From assembly GCA_946221915.1 (NCBI GenBank), contig CAMIKG010000003.1, forward strand, positions 1-64,000: 64,000 bases of DNA. The letters run 5' to 3'. The DNA is from an uncultured Erwinia sp. GTDB lineage: Bacteria > Pseudomonadota > Gammaproteobacteria > Enterobacterales > Enterobacteriaceae. The first letter of the stretch is position 1; each line of letters begins with the position of its first letter. This document shows positions 1-8,335 of this stretch, in pieces. The position numbers were made by a program, and so were the translations under genes. The notes under the pieces are model-generated. The model had not been told where the DNA came from. It ran no database searches and saw only the letters and a program-made list of their open reading frames with translations.

Positions 1-195
1 CGTCCCGCGCCTGGCAGGACGCGGTCCATGCCGCTATGGACGGCGCGGGCCGAGCTGTCAGGATGACGCTTTTTGCGTCTTTCCGGAGCTGACCGTGTTC
101 CCTGAGCTGGGCACCGAGCTAAAAGCGACTAACCTGAGATGGACACCGAACCCAAAGCGATTTCCCTGAACCCGGTGCAGAACTGACAACGATCC
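1..195. other. Left-edge stretch, no gene recognised
   Basis: No convincing gene is visible. A short inverted repeat (GTCCAT at 24-29, ATGGAC at 36-41) can form a hairpin. The phrase ttccctga occurs twice, at 98-105 and 162-169, within two loosely similar segments. Two + frames are open from the window edge, one to a stop near 89 and one to a stop near 169, so the 3' end of an upstream gene cannot be excluded. In E. coli thiI precedes yajL here, but I do not recognise a ThiI C-terminus. Confidence 0.4.
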
Positions 196-801
196 TTACT
201 CCACCCACTCGCGATAATCAAAAATCCCCGCCGCCAGCACCAGCTGCTTTGCCACCTCATGAGCTTTCTCTTTATCGACCAGCAGATCGATCAACTTCAA
301 AGCAAAATCAATCGCCGTGCCTGGCCCCTGGCTGGTCAGCAGATTAACGCGTTCATCCCACACCACTCGTTTATCCACCCATTTTTCATCCGGGATGGTC
401 TCTCTGAGGCCGGGAAAGCCGGTCATATTGCCGAGCGGGAACAGATTATGCGGTACCAGGACCGTACCTGCGGCGGCGCAAATCGCTGCCACTATACGTC
501 CTGACTGATGGAACTGACGTACGGTTTCCACCAGCAGCGGGCTGTCGCTGAATGTCTGTGCGCCCTGCAGGCCACCGGGTAGCACCACGGCCTCAAACAG
601 GTCATCCGCCACATCCACCAGTTTGGCATCCGCCAGCAGGCGTACGCCGCGCGAGCAGACAATCTCACGTGTACCGTCACTCTCTGCACTGGCAGTGACG
701 ACGTTGATGCCGCCACGCACCAGCAAATCGATGGTGGTAACGGCTTCGGTCTCTTCAGTGCCATGTGCCAGGCAAACCAGCACCGACGGGTTCACGTTCA
801 T
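196..801 (-). CDS. yajL: YajL, DJ-1/PfpI family protein deglycase/chaperone
   Basis: 201 residues, close to the E. coli YajL length, and collinear with it throughout. The family acts in the cytoplasm on oxidative and carbonyl damage: YajL is described as a chaperone and as a glyoxal/methylglyoxal deglycase. The nucleophile elbow is visible as AAICAAAG with the conserved cysteine at residue 108, and the acidic partner lies in EETEA near residue 17. The C-terminal TSQGPGTAIDFAL motif is intact. The 5' end overlaps the 3' end of panE by 47 bases on the same strand, so the two are probably co-transcribed, as in E. coli. Confidence 0.95.
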   Translation of the reverse strand: MNVNPSVLVCLAHGTEETEAVTTIDLLVRGGINVVTASAESDGTREIVCSRGVRLLADAKLVDVADDLFEAVVLPGGLQGAQTFSDSPLLVETVRQFHQSGRIVAAICAAAGTVLVPHNLFPLGNMTGFPGLRETIPDEKWVDKRVVWDERVNLLTSQGPGTAIDFALKLIDLLVDKEKAHEVAKQLVLAAGIFDYREWVE

Positions 802-1675
802 ACGCTTGCTCCTTTCGCTTAATCAGGTCATACAGTCGGCTATTTTGCGGGGCGCTAATGCCCTGTGCCCGCGCGCGGCGCAGTAAATAGCCGGTAATAT
901 ATTCAATTTCAGTGCGTCGCTGGTTGCGGATATCCTGCAACATCGACGAAGTATTGGCCGCGGTGCTGTTGATCACCGCCAGCACATAATCCAGCAGGCT
1001 GTCGCGCGAGGTATGCTGGCCTTCGCGCGCCATCACCGTGGCGATTTCGCTGCATAAAACCGCTATTTCATCGTGGTATGCCAGCAATCCGCCGTTGGTG
1101 CAGTCGTGGATCACGCTGAGCGGATTGATCACACAGTTTGCCGCCAGTTTCTGCCAGCTGGCAGAGGCGACGTGATTATGCCAGGCAACGTCCGGCAACG
1201 CCTGGTGCAGGATATCCGCCAGCTCGCTCAGGCTGGCGCTTTCCGGCGTCGCCGGGCCAATATGGGTGGTGCCGCCCGCGACATGCACAATCACCGTGCC
1301 GTCACGCTTTGCCGCATGGGTGGTGACGCCCTGAAGAACCGGCTGCGTCAGGTCTTTCAGCTCCTCCAGCGTGCCCATGCCATTATGCAGCAACAGAATC
1401 GGGCAGGAGGGCGCCAGTAAAGTCTGCAGGTTATGCACCGCTTCTGACACCTGCCAGGCTTTGAGTGTGACCAGAAGCAGATCGCTTTCGGCAAGGAACA
1501 GCGGATCGTTAGCAATACAGGTTTTATTGACGACAGTGCCGTCAAGCCCGAGTACATTCACCGAGCAGTACGGTTGTGGCACGCGTAACCATCCCTGAAC
1601 CTCGTGTCCCTGTTGTTCGAGAGCAGATAACCAAATCTGCCCCAACGCACCGCAACCCAGAACAGTAATTTTCAT
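755..1675 (-). CDS. panE: 2-dehydropantoate 2-reductase (pantothenate synthesis)
   Basis: 306 residues. The enzyme reduces ketopantoate to pantoate with NADPH in the pantothenate/CoA pathway (cytoplasm). The Rossmann glycine motif GCGALG is at residues 7-12. The catalytic lysine is K176 in WQKLAANCVINPL, and the conserved glutamate is E256 in RRTEIEYI; both numbers coincide with the E. coli enzyme. The first methionine (MKITVLGCG) is the natural start. It lies upstream of yajL and overlaps it by 47 bases. The gene is divergent from yajQ, with promoters for both in 1676-1812. Confidence 0.96.
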   Translation of the reverse strand: MKITVLGCGALGQIWLSALEQQGHEVQGWLRVPQPYCSVNVLGLDGTVVNKTCIANDPLFLAESDLLLVTLKAWQVSEAVHNLQTLLAPSCPILLLHNGMGTLEELKDLTQPVLQGVTTHAAKRDGTVIVHVAGGTTHIGPATPESASLSELADILHQALPDVAWHNHVASASWQKLAANCVINPLSVIHDCTNGGLLAYHDEIAVLCSEIATVMAREGQHTSRDSLLDYVLAVINSTAANTSSMLQDIRNQRRTEIEYITGYLLRRARAQGISAPQNSRLYDLIKRKEQAYEREPVGAGLPGTWH

Positions 1676-1812
1676 TCTTCCTCCCCGCGTGCGGGTTCTT
1701 TTCTGCGCCGGTTAGCTGGCGCTTTATTAGTATAGCTTTCTGTGTCTGCGGTTTTATTTGACCGGTATAAGCGAGTATTATGCATCTCACTTTAGAATCT
1801 GGAGAATAAATC

Positions 1813-2304
1813 ATGCCATCTTTCGATATCGTTTCTGAAATCGACATGCCAGAAGTCCGCAATGCGGTAGAAAATGCCAACCGTGAACTGTCCACGCGCT
1901 TCGATTTTCGTAACGTCACCGCCAGCTTTGAGCTGAACGAAAAGAATGAGTCCATCAAAGTGAGCAGTGAATCGGATTTCCAGGTGAAACAGCTGGTGGA
2001 TATTCTGCGCGAAAAACTGATGAAGCGCGGCATTGAGGGCGCAGCGCTGGAAGTGCCGGAGCAGATTGAACACAGTGGCAAGACCTGGAGCGTCGAGACC
2101 AAACTGAAGAAAGGCATTGCCACTGATGTGGCGAAGAAGATCGTCAAACTGATCAAAGACAGCAAACTGAAAGTGCAGTCGCAGATTCAGGGTGAAGAAG
2201 TGCGTGTCACCGGTAAATCACGCGACGACCTGCAGGGCGCAATGGCGCTGGTGCGCAACGGTAATCTTGGCCAGCCGTTCCAGTTTAAGAACTTCCGCGA
2301 CTAA
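1813..2304 (+). CDS. yajQ: YajQ, UPF0234 nucleotide-binding protein
   Basis: 163 residues, the full family length, starting MPSFDIVSEID after a GGAG ribosome site at 1801. Members fold as two ferredoxin-like (RRM-like) domains. Homologues bind tRNA/GTP in E. coli and cyclic di-GMP in Xanthomonas and Pseudomonas, where they affect virulence through partner transcription factors. No catalytic motif is expected. The conserved core (RFDFRNVTASFEL, the lysine-rich middle, the C-terminal FQFKNFRD) is intact. The exact role in this organism is not shown by the sequence. Confidence 0.95.
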   Translation: MPSFDIVSEIDMPEVRNAVENANRELSTRFDFRNVTASFELNEKNESIKVSSESDFQVKQLVDILREKLMKRGIEGAALEVPEQIEHSGKTWSVETKLKKGIATDVAKKIVKLIKDSKLKVQSQIQGEEVRVTGKSRDDLQGAMALVRNGNLGQPFQFKNFRD

Positions 2305-2326
2305 TCTCGTCGGTAATGCATACATG

Positions 2327-2355
2327 GCGCTCGCTGCAAGGATGTCAGCGGGCGC
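2327..2355. terminator. Hairpin between convergent yajQ and island gene
   Basis: A 10-bp stem (gcgctcgctg at 2327-2336, cagcgggcgc at 2346-2355, one G-T pair) with a 9-base loop lies between the convergent stops of yajQ and the gene ending at 2368. There is no clean T tract on either strand, so termination is only suggested. Confidence 0.4.
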
Positions 2356-2367
2356 GCTGGCTGATTT

Positions 2368-3558
2368 TTAGTTATCGCTATCTGTGTCAGAGGCAAACTC
2401 AACATCGCTCAGTGGCGTGTTTTCAGCGATAGTGTCTCCTTCGCGTTCATCGCGAGCAAGATTCGTTTCCCCGCCCCTGAAGGGCTGCTTCAGCGCCATA
2501 AAATCCTCTTCTTCGGCATCGCGAAAGCCATAAGCTTCAAGTTGTTGCCGGCTCAGATTGGTGCCTTCGGTATTAATCCACACCGCCTGGTCAGGGTAAT
2601 TGCGCAGCTGGTTATTCGCCATTGCAATTAGCTGGGATGTTTCCTGCGTGGCGATCAGATATTGGATCACGGGTACCTGATAGTGAGGATGGCTTCTGTT
2701 TGCCGCCAGCACTTCCGTCACTTCCCGCCCGCTACTCGCATAGAAAAAGCGATCTGTCTGCGTAATCATCTCCGTGAATTCGATAAGATCATCGGTAATC
2801 TCGCGAGCCTTATTCAGCATGGTGCTGGAAGAGGGGTGATCGCTGGTGAGGTGCAGATTTGAGCGAAGCTCTTTTAACGCGTGGAGGCACTGTTTCTGAT
2901 CACCGGCCTCCCTGATGAATGCCTCCCCGGCTGCGGCTGTGCCTCTTTCTCTCTGGCGAACCACATTATTGAGGTCTCTGTCCATTCCCGCCGTCCTGGC
3001 CGTTCGTTTGCGCGAGTTTATCTTTGGCGCAGCTGTTGCGGCAATGGCAAAGGGACGAGAGCCTGGCGGACCGCGGCGGATGGTTGCTGAGCGCGGATAA
3101 AGGGGGAAGGGAGACGGGGCTGAGACTGAAGAGCCCTGATTATAGAGGCTTTCAGCGAGGTGTTCACATGACGGTAGATATCCGCCTGATGATGCACCCT
3201 GCGGCTGATAGCTTTTGGTATCAAGGGTAAAGACAGAGGAAAACGTGTCTTCGCTTATGGCTTGTTGCTGATTAAAAAAGAGAGGTTGTGGGGGAGTTAC
3301 GTTCTGCACTGCGGCGAGATTTTGCGGAAAGAAACGCGAGGGCTCGATGCTTTCAGCGGGAAATGACAGACTGGAACACTCGCCGGTGGTGCTGACATGC
3401 TGTAAAAGAGGCGGTGACGGCGCCTGAGACGTCGGCGGGAAGGCAATGTTTTGTATCTGATTAATGGGGAGTGGATTTTGCCATTGTGGCGGCGTGACGA
3501 GCGGGAGGCCGCCGTCGGTGACGGGGGGCGTATAGGGGACGAGGCTAAAGTCTGACAT
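2368..3558 (-). CDS. Unrecognised proline/serine-rich protein (accessory pair, gene 2)
   Basis: I do not recognise this gene. The likely start is MSDFSLVPYTPP at 3558, because AGGAG stands 7 bases before it; a longer frame reaches 3594 without a ribosome site. The product is 396 residues. The first ~190 are rich in P, S and Q and look disordered. A basic patch (KINSRKRTARTAG) follows, then a helical, charged section, then a very acidic tail (DTIAENTPLSDVEFASDTDSDN region). There is no signal peptide or membrane segment. It lies 203 bases downstream of a second gene with a similar P/S-rich start, and both sit between yajQ and yajR, which are adjacent in E. coli. A secreted effector is possible but unproven. 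Confidence 0.7.
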   Translation of the reverse strand: MSDFSLVPYTPPVTDGGLPLVTPPQWQNPLPINQIQNIAFPPTSQAPSPPLLQHVSTTGECSSLSFPAESIEPSRFFPQNLAAVQNVTPPQPLFFNQQQAISEDTFSSVFTLDTKSYQPQGASSGGYLPSCEHLAESLYNQGSSVSAPSPFPLYPRSATIRRGPPGSRPFAIAATAAPKINSRKRTARTAGMDRDLNNVVRQRERGTAAAGEAFIREAGDQKQCLHALKELRSNLHLTSDHPSSSTMLNKAREITDDLIEFTEMITQTDRFFYASSGREVTEVLAANRSHPHYQVPVIQYLIATQETSQLIAMANNQLRNYPDQAVWINTEGTNLSRQQLEAYGFRDAEEEDFMALKQPFRGGETNLARDEREGDTIAENTPLSDVEFASDTDSDN

Positions 3559-3761
3559 GGTTTTCTCCTGCATTTTATGAGGCCGCACGTTCACTGTGCG
3601 AGCCAGTGGATCAGGGGGCGATTTAGGCTGGTGAAGAATGGGGTAATGCGCTGCGACGATTTAATAAAGTGCAGCAGATCGTTGTCCTCTATCAAAAGAC
3701 GCCAGCTGATGGCATCTCGCTCTGGCCTGATACAGCGTGATACCGGCCTGCGCAGCAAGCG

Positions 3762-5030
3762 TTATTTCTGGCTCGCGTTGTACCAGCTGCGTACCGGGTG
3801 TGGATCAAAACCGGGTTTTGTGCGCTTGCTTATTTGTTCAGGAGCGGCGGCATAGCCTAAATGCAGATGTGGCTCAACACCCAATGCTCTTGCAGCCTTC
3901 AGCTCGCTAACCGTCACCTCGCCACCTTCAAATGCATGGAATTCTCCTGTCTGGTTTCGTTGCGGATGGTTAGCCGCCATTCTGGCCATGAGTGAGATGC
4001 CATCAGAACCAGGAACTTCCCATGTCTCGCTTTGCATGACAAATATCATCGAGTATTTAACAGACAGACATTGATAATTGATGGCCTGGGATGAGGTGAG
4101 ACCCAGGATGCGGAGTTTTTTTTCTGCGGCAATGTCGGCGCTCAGATCACAAATGCCATTATCACTGGTTCCGCCACAAAGGATAATGACCTTCTCTTTG
4201 CCATATTTCCCGATTGCAGTGTCATAAACCATGCGCAATCCATCCTGGACTCGCTCCCAGTCTGATGCAGCACCGCCCTCGGATATTTTACTGTAAGACA
4301 TGCCTGAGTTTCCCGCGATGACCACTACGTGCTTATTTTTGAAAAATTTTTCTATTTTCCGTTCAGTGATTTCATTATTCAGATTGGTGAAATCCATCTG
4401 ATAAAAATTACGGTGCCTGATGATGTTAGCAGTGAAATTTACTTTATTAACATCCAGTTGCGGAGCTTTATTATCATTGAGCTTTTTGATCACTGATGCA
4501 GGACTCATTGCTGGTGGCGGGGAGCGTTCTGGTCCTGAAGATTTTGCTGCTCTGCCCGCTGTTATTTCCGCTGAAAACCCTGAGCTTTGTTGTACCAGGT
4601 TTGCCTGTGGACGTGCTGCATCCCTCTGCTTATTCATTCTTTCAGCCAGCGTCAGCCCCTGCTGACTGGCTGATGAAGGCTGCAGAGGAAACGAGTTATT
4701 GATGTTTTGCATCGTCCGGGCCAGCTCTGCTATACCTTCCGCACTGACTAATCGCGAAGGCATTTCCGCTGGCGCCGACAGCCATCTCTCGCGTTGTGGC
4801 ATTTCCTGTATGAAGTTATCTGAGTGTTTTTCCTGTAACGATAACGAACGTAAAGTGAGTGCTAGAGAATAATCATTCCCCGGTGGCGTTAAATAATGGG
4901 TATCCGCTGGCGGGAGAGGGAGATTACTCACTTGCGTAATGGCTGAAAATGTTGCTGGCTCAGGGGGGGCTGAAAAAGAAATTGAGGGTAATGTGGCTGG
5001 GGGGCAGTGAGATATTTGGTTATTAGGCAT
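3762..5030 (-). CDS. Unrecognised protein with Rossmann/SLOG-like C-terminal half (accessory pair, gene 1)
   Basis: 422 residues, start fixed by AGGAG six bases before ATG at 5030. Residues 1-180 are rich in P, S, Q and A (for example SISFSAPPEPATF) and probably disordered. From about 230 the sequence looks like an alpha/beta nucleotide-binding fold: strand-loop HVVVIAGNSGMS at 234-244, then VIILCGGTSDNGICDLS at 281-297 followed by a helix and strand KLRILGL. That order resembles SLOG/LOG-type Rossmannoid domains, but I cannot name a family. There is no signal peptide. It is upstream of the 2368-3558 gene on the same strand, probably one unit. Function unknown. Confidence 0.72.
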   Translation of the reverse strand: MPNNQISHCPPATLPSISFSAPPEPATFSAITQVSNLPLPPADTHYLTPPGNDYSLALTLRSLSLQEKHSDNFIQEMPQRERWLSAPAEMPSRLVSAEGIAELARTMQNINNSFPLQPSSASQQGLTLAERMNKQRDAARPQANLVQQSSGFSAEITAGRAAKSSGPERSPPPAMSPASVIKKLNDNKAPQLDVNKVNFTANIIRHRNFYQMDFTNLNNEITERKIEKFFKNKHVVVIAGNSGMSYSKISEGGAASDWERVQDGLRMVYDTAIGKYGKEKVIILCGGTSDNGICDLSADIAAEKKLRILGLTSSQAINYQCLSVKYSMIFVMQSETWEVPGSDGISLMARMAANHPQRNQTGEFHAFEGGEVTVSELKAARALGVEPHLHLGYAAAPEQISKRTKPGFDPHPVRSWYNASQK

Positions 5031-5324
5031 ATTGATCTCCTTTGCTTTCTGGTGTCAGTTTTTAAATGGTTTGCCATGCTGCTTCGGAAAATGAATTGTG
5101 TGAAGACGCTGTTTCGCAATCAAATAAGATTTAAAAACCACAGGCTCAGTATGACGTTGTTTATTTTTCTGATGATTATATCCGGAGGATCTCTGGAAGG
5201 ACTTCAAAAATGCGATGGATATAGAGAGGGGGTGTCGTTTATTTGCGCGGTAAAAACATCAAACTAGCATGAAAATTGCCAGCAAACACGCGAGTCGTGC
5301 TGCTGGCTCAGTAATAGAGAGGGG
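5031..5324. other. A+T-rich gap between island and yajR
   Basis: This 294-base stretch is visibly richer in A+T than its surroundings. It must carry the promoter of the leftward island genes. A TATAAT hexamer on the minus strand is at 5175-5180, about 145 bases before the start, but there is no good -35 at 17 bases. I see no hrp-box-like GGAACC...CCAC arrangement. Nothing else is recognised. Confidence 0.4.
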
Positions 5325-6689
5325 TCAGGCAGAGGCCACCAGCGCTTCCAGCTCCGGACGACTGGTCACTTTACTGTCAATTTTCACGTAGGCGCTTTTT
5401 TCTTCCGGCACAATAAAGACAGACGCCACGCCGGGTTGCGCTTTCAGGCGCTGTTCAATCTTGTCAAAACTGCCCTGAGCTTCATGCAGCGTAATGCGCA
5501 GGCTGCTGACGTAAGGCGGCTCCTTCATGCTGAAGCTGATAAACAACCAAATGGTGGCCACAATCGCGCCAGTCAGGAATACGCTTTGCGCATCGACATT
5601 GCCATAGATGTAACCGCCAAGGCTGCCGCCAATTGCCACGCCAATAAACTGGCTTGTGGAGTAGACCCCCATCGCCGTGCCCTTGTAGCCTGCCGGCGAT
5701 TCTTTACTGATCAGCGAAGGCAGAATCGCTTCCATCAGATTAAAGGCCAGGAAGAACAGCTGCAGGCCCAGCACCAGTGTCCAGAAGTGATTGCCTGCGC
5801 CCCACAGCATAATTTCTGCGATCAGGATCACCGCCACGCAGGCGACAAACACCCGTTTCATGCGACGTTTGACTTCAGCGTAAATAATAAACGGCACCAC
5901 GCCAGCAAAAGCGATCAGCATGGTGAACAGGTAGACTTTCCAGTGCTGTTCCGCCGGGAAGCCGGACTGCTCAAACTGGCCGGGCAGGGCGACAAAACTG
6001 GACATCAGCAGAATATGCAGACAAAGAATGCCGAAATTGAGTTTCAGCAGGCGCGGATTCACCAGCACTTCACGAATGCTGCCTTTCACCATACCCGATT
6101 CACGGTTCAGTACATGATGCGGGGAAGAGGGAACCACCAGCAACGTAATGATAATGCCCAGTGATGCCAGTACCGCAATCATCCAGAACAGTGCATGCAG
6201 GCCAAAGGCGTGGGTAACAATCGGGCCGACCACCATCGCTATGGCAAAGGTAATACCAAAGCTGATGCCGATAAATGCCATCGCCTTGGTGCGGTTCTGC
6301 TCGCGGGTTAAATCGGACAATAATGCCATCACTGCGGCGGCAATCGCCCCGGAACCCTGCAAGGCACGGCCAAGGATCACGCCCCAGATTGAGGTGGTGC
6401 AGGCGGCAATCACGCTGCCCAGCACAAACACCAGCAGACCGCTGACAATCAGCGGCTTACGGCCTATACGGTCTGACATCAGACCAAAAGGGATCTGGAA
6501 CACGGCCTGCGCCAGACCATAGATGCCAATCGCCAGGCCAATCAGTGCTTCGCTGGCGCCCTGCAGAGCCATACCATACGTCGTGAGCACTGGCAGGACC
6601 ATAAACATGCCCAGCATACGCAGGGAAAACACCGTCCCTAAACCCCAGGTCGCGCGCAGTTCGACCGGAGTCATTTTATTATCGTTCAT
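5325..6689 (-). CDS. yajR: YajR, major facilitator superfamily transporter with C-terminal YAM domain
   Basis: 454 residues, same length and near-collinear with E. coli YajR, starting MNDNKMTPVELRATWG. Twelve hydrophobic segments of the MFS drug:H+ antiporter type fill residues ~10-390. Motif A is present as GLMSDRIGRKPL, and a second antiporter stretch reads ALQGSGAIAAAVMALLSDL. The last ~70 residues form the soluble ferredoxin-like YAM domain (ending SAYVKIDSKVTSRPELEAL). The transported substrate is not established for the family. The gene runs leftward; downstream is the island rather than yajQ directly. Confidence 0.95.
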   Translation of the reverse strand: MNDNKMTPVELRATWGLGTVFSLRMLGMFMVLPVLTTYGMALQGASEALIGLAIGIYGLAQAVFQIPFGLMSDRIGRKPLIVSGLLVFVLGSVIAACTTSIWGVILGRALQGSGAIAAAVMALLSDLTREQNRTKAMAFIGISFGITFAIAMVVGPIVTHAFGLHALFWMIAVLASLGIIITLLVVPSSPHHVLNRESGMVKGSIREVLVNPRLLKLNFGILCLHILLMSSFVALPGQFEQSGFPAEQHWKVYLFTMLIAFAGVVPFIIYAEVKRRMKRVFVACVAVILIAEIMLWGAGNHFWTLVLGLQLFFLAFNLMEAILPSLISKESPAGYKGTAMGVYSTSQFIGVAIGGSLGGYIYGNVDAQSVFLTGAIVATIWLFISFSMKEPPYVSSLRITLHEAQGSFDKIEQRLKAQPGVASVFIVPEEKSAYVKIDSKVTSRPELEALVASA

Positions 6690-6917
6690 TACAACCTCAG
6701 TCTGATTCAGACGACTAACAAAGCCCTGGTGTCGGGGAAGATTCCCGATAAAGGCTGGTGCGGCCAGATCTCTTGTTTTGCCAGTGGCTTTATTATCAAT
6801 CTCTCTTTGCCGGCAATAGTTTAAAGATCAGGGCAGGGCGGGTAAAACATTAGTTCTTAAGCAGTGGTAACAAAAAAACAAAAATGTCCTCTTACAGGCC
6901 ACTAATAAATCTCGTTT

Positions 6918-7000
6918 TTAGGGGAAACGCGGCGATAGCTATAGCTCCGGAGCGGCTTGACCGCGGAGTAACGCGCCGTGGTCGCCCCGGGGATCACGAT
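6918..7000 (+). repeat. Dispersed intergenic repeat, copy 1
   Basis: This segment matches the reverse complement of 36179-36256 along its length. Shared blocks are aggggaaac, ggcgat, agcggcttg, and cgcgccgtggtcgccccggg. The copy here has about six extra bases (agctat region). It lies between yajR and cyoE. I do not know a published name for the family. Confidence 0.75.
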
Positions 7001-7040
7001 CGACAAGGCGACAGGACTAACAACAAACCAACAAAACACC

Positions 7041-7082
7041 AAAAAGAAAGGGCGCGCTATTCAGAGTGAAAAGCGCGCCCTT
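7041..7082 (-). terminator. Intrinsic terminator of the cyo operon
   Basis: Perfect 11-bp arms (aagggcgcgct at 7048-7058, agcgcgccctt at 7072-7082) with a 13-base loop stand just after the cyoE stop codon. On the minus strand the hairpin is followed by a U-rich run, the complement of the A-rich bases 7041-7047. Confidence 0.85.
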
Positions 7083-7098
7083 CGTGATGTCTTTGCTG

Positions 7099-7986
7099 TT
7101 ACCAGACGTAAGTCAGCAAATCTTTATTGGCAGGAACCATAAAATCCACTGACATCATCACGCTCAGACAGGTGATGGTAACAATTGAGAAGACAAACAG
7201 TTTACGCGCCCAAACCACATCGTTTGAGGTCTTGTAACCTGATAACGCCATTCCCAGCCACCACACGCTGACTGCTGCTGCAACCACCAGATATTTGTAA
7301 CCTGCGTAACCGCTCAGGGTCAGCATCAGGGTGGCGATCATAAACGCAATGATATACAGCGTAATATGATTTTTCGCCACGGAGATGCCTTTCACCACTG
7401 GCAACACCGGAATGTTGGCAGCCTGGTAATCTTTAAAGCGGAAGATGGCAATCGCATAGGAGTGCGGCATCTGCCACAGGCTAAAGATCGCCAGCAGGAT
7501 TAAGGCACCAGCATCAAACTCGTTGGTGACTGCGCAGTAGCCAATCACCGGCGGCGCTGCGCCGGAGAGGCTACCGATCAGGGTGCCATACACAGAGTTA
7601 CGCTTCATATACAGGCTGTATACACCCACGTAAATCACGAAGCCCATCACCGCCAGCCACATGGCCAGCGGATTAGCGCCAAGGTACAGCGAGGCAAAGC
7701 CAGCAATACCCAGAAGGGTTGCATAAACCAGTGATACATTCGGAGAGATAAGACCCTTCACCAGGACACGATTCCTCGTTCTCTCCATTTTTTTGTCGAT
7801 GTCGCGGTCGATAAAGTTGTTAAAAACACAACCTGATGCGACCACCAGTGACACACCGACTAAGGTGGTGAGAAACAGGCGATAATCAATGCTGCCTTTA
7901 GAAGCCAGCAGAAATCCCCCGATGACAGAAATTAAATTTCCGAAAATAATTCCTGGTTTTGTTACTTGCAGGTATTGCTTAATCAT
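7099..7986 (-). CDS. cyoE: Protoheme IX farnesyltransferase (heme O synthase)
   Basis: 295 residues from ATG at 7986; a GTG one codon earlier is also open and would give 296, the E. coli length. The integral membrane UbiA-family prenyltransferase adds a farnesyl group to heme B, making heme O for cytochrome bo3. The aspartate-rich motif NNFIDRDIDKKMERT near residue 60 and the second conserved loop YMKRNSVYGT are both present. Several hydrophobic helices span the chain. It is the last gene of cyoABCDE, 13 bases after cyoD, and is followed by a strong terminator. Confidence 0.97.
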   Translation of the reverse strand: MIKQYLQVTKPGIIFGNLISVIGGFLLASKGSIDYRLFLTTLVGVSLVVASGCVFNNFIDRDIDKKMERTRNRVLVKGLISPNVSLVYATLLGIAGFASLYLGANPLAMWLAVMGFVIYVGVYSLYMKRNSVYGTLIGSLSGAAPPVIGYCAVTNEFDAGALILLAIFSLWQMPHSYAIAIFRFKDYQAANIPVLPVVKGISVAKNHITLYIIAFMIATLMLTLSGYAGYKYLVVAAAVSVWWLGMALSGYKTSNDVVWARKLFVFSIVTITCLSVMMSVDFMVPANKDLLTYVW

Positions 7987-7999
7987 CACGTGCGACTCT

Positions 8000-8335
8000 T
8001 TAGTGGGCCATCATGTTGTAGTTGAGGTTCCACATGATCCATATCGAGCCAACAACAACGATCAGGATGATGATTGCCGAGAACACAATGGCAACCATAT
8101 TCCATCCATCTTCAGTCTTCGTATCCAGGTGCAGGAAGTAGCGCAAATGCACCAGGACCTGTACCACTGCACAGATCAGAACCACCGTCAGGATAGTGCT
8201 GTGCGACGCGCTGCCGTCCATCACTAACCAGAACGGGATAGCGGTCAGAATGATCGACAGTACAAAGCCGATCATATAGTCCTTCACGCTACCGTGAGAG
8301 TGAGATGCACCATGCTGGTTTGCAGAATGACTCAT
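8000..8335 (-). CDS. cyoD: Cytochrome bo3 ubiquinol oxidase subunit IV
   Basis: 111 residues from MSHSANQHGASHSHGSVKDYM. The frame stays open to 8416 but upstream codons lie inside cyoC. Start and cyoC stop share a base in TAATG, so translation is coupled. Three membrane helices and the conserved end GSIWIMWNLNYNMMAH identify the small accessory subunit, which helps assemble the Cu(B) site of subunit I. Confidence 0.96.
   Translation of the reverse strand: MSHSANQHGASHSHGSVKDYMIGFVLSIILTAIPFWLVMDGSASHSTILTVVLICAVVQVLVHLRYFLHLDTKTEDGWNMVAIVFSAIIILIVVVGSIWIMWNLNYNMMAH

Noticed and set aside
3577..3855. 92-residue + frame in the gap between the two island genes
   Set aside because: Overlaps the end of the 422-residue gene, lacks a ribosome site, and looks random.
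5031..5324. Search for an hrp box upstream of the island genes
   Set aside because: No GGAACC-N16-CCAC-like arrangement was found on the minus strand.
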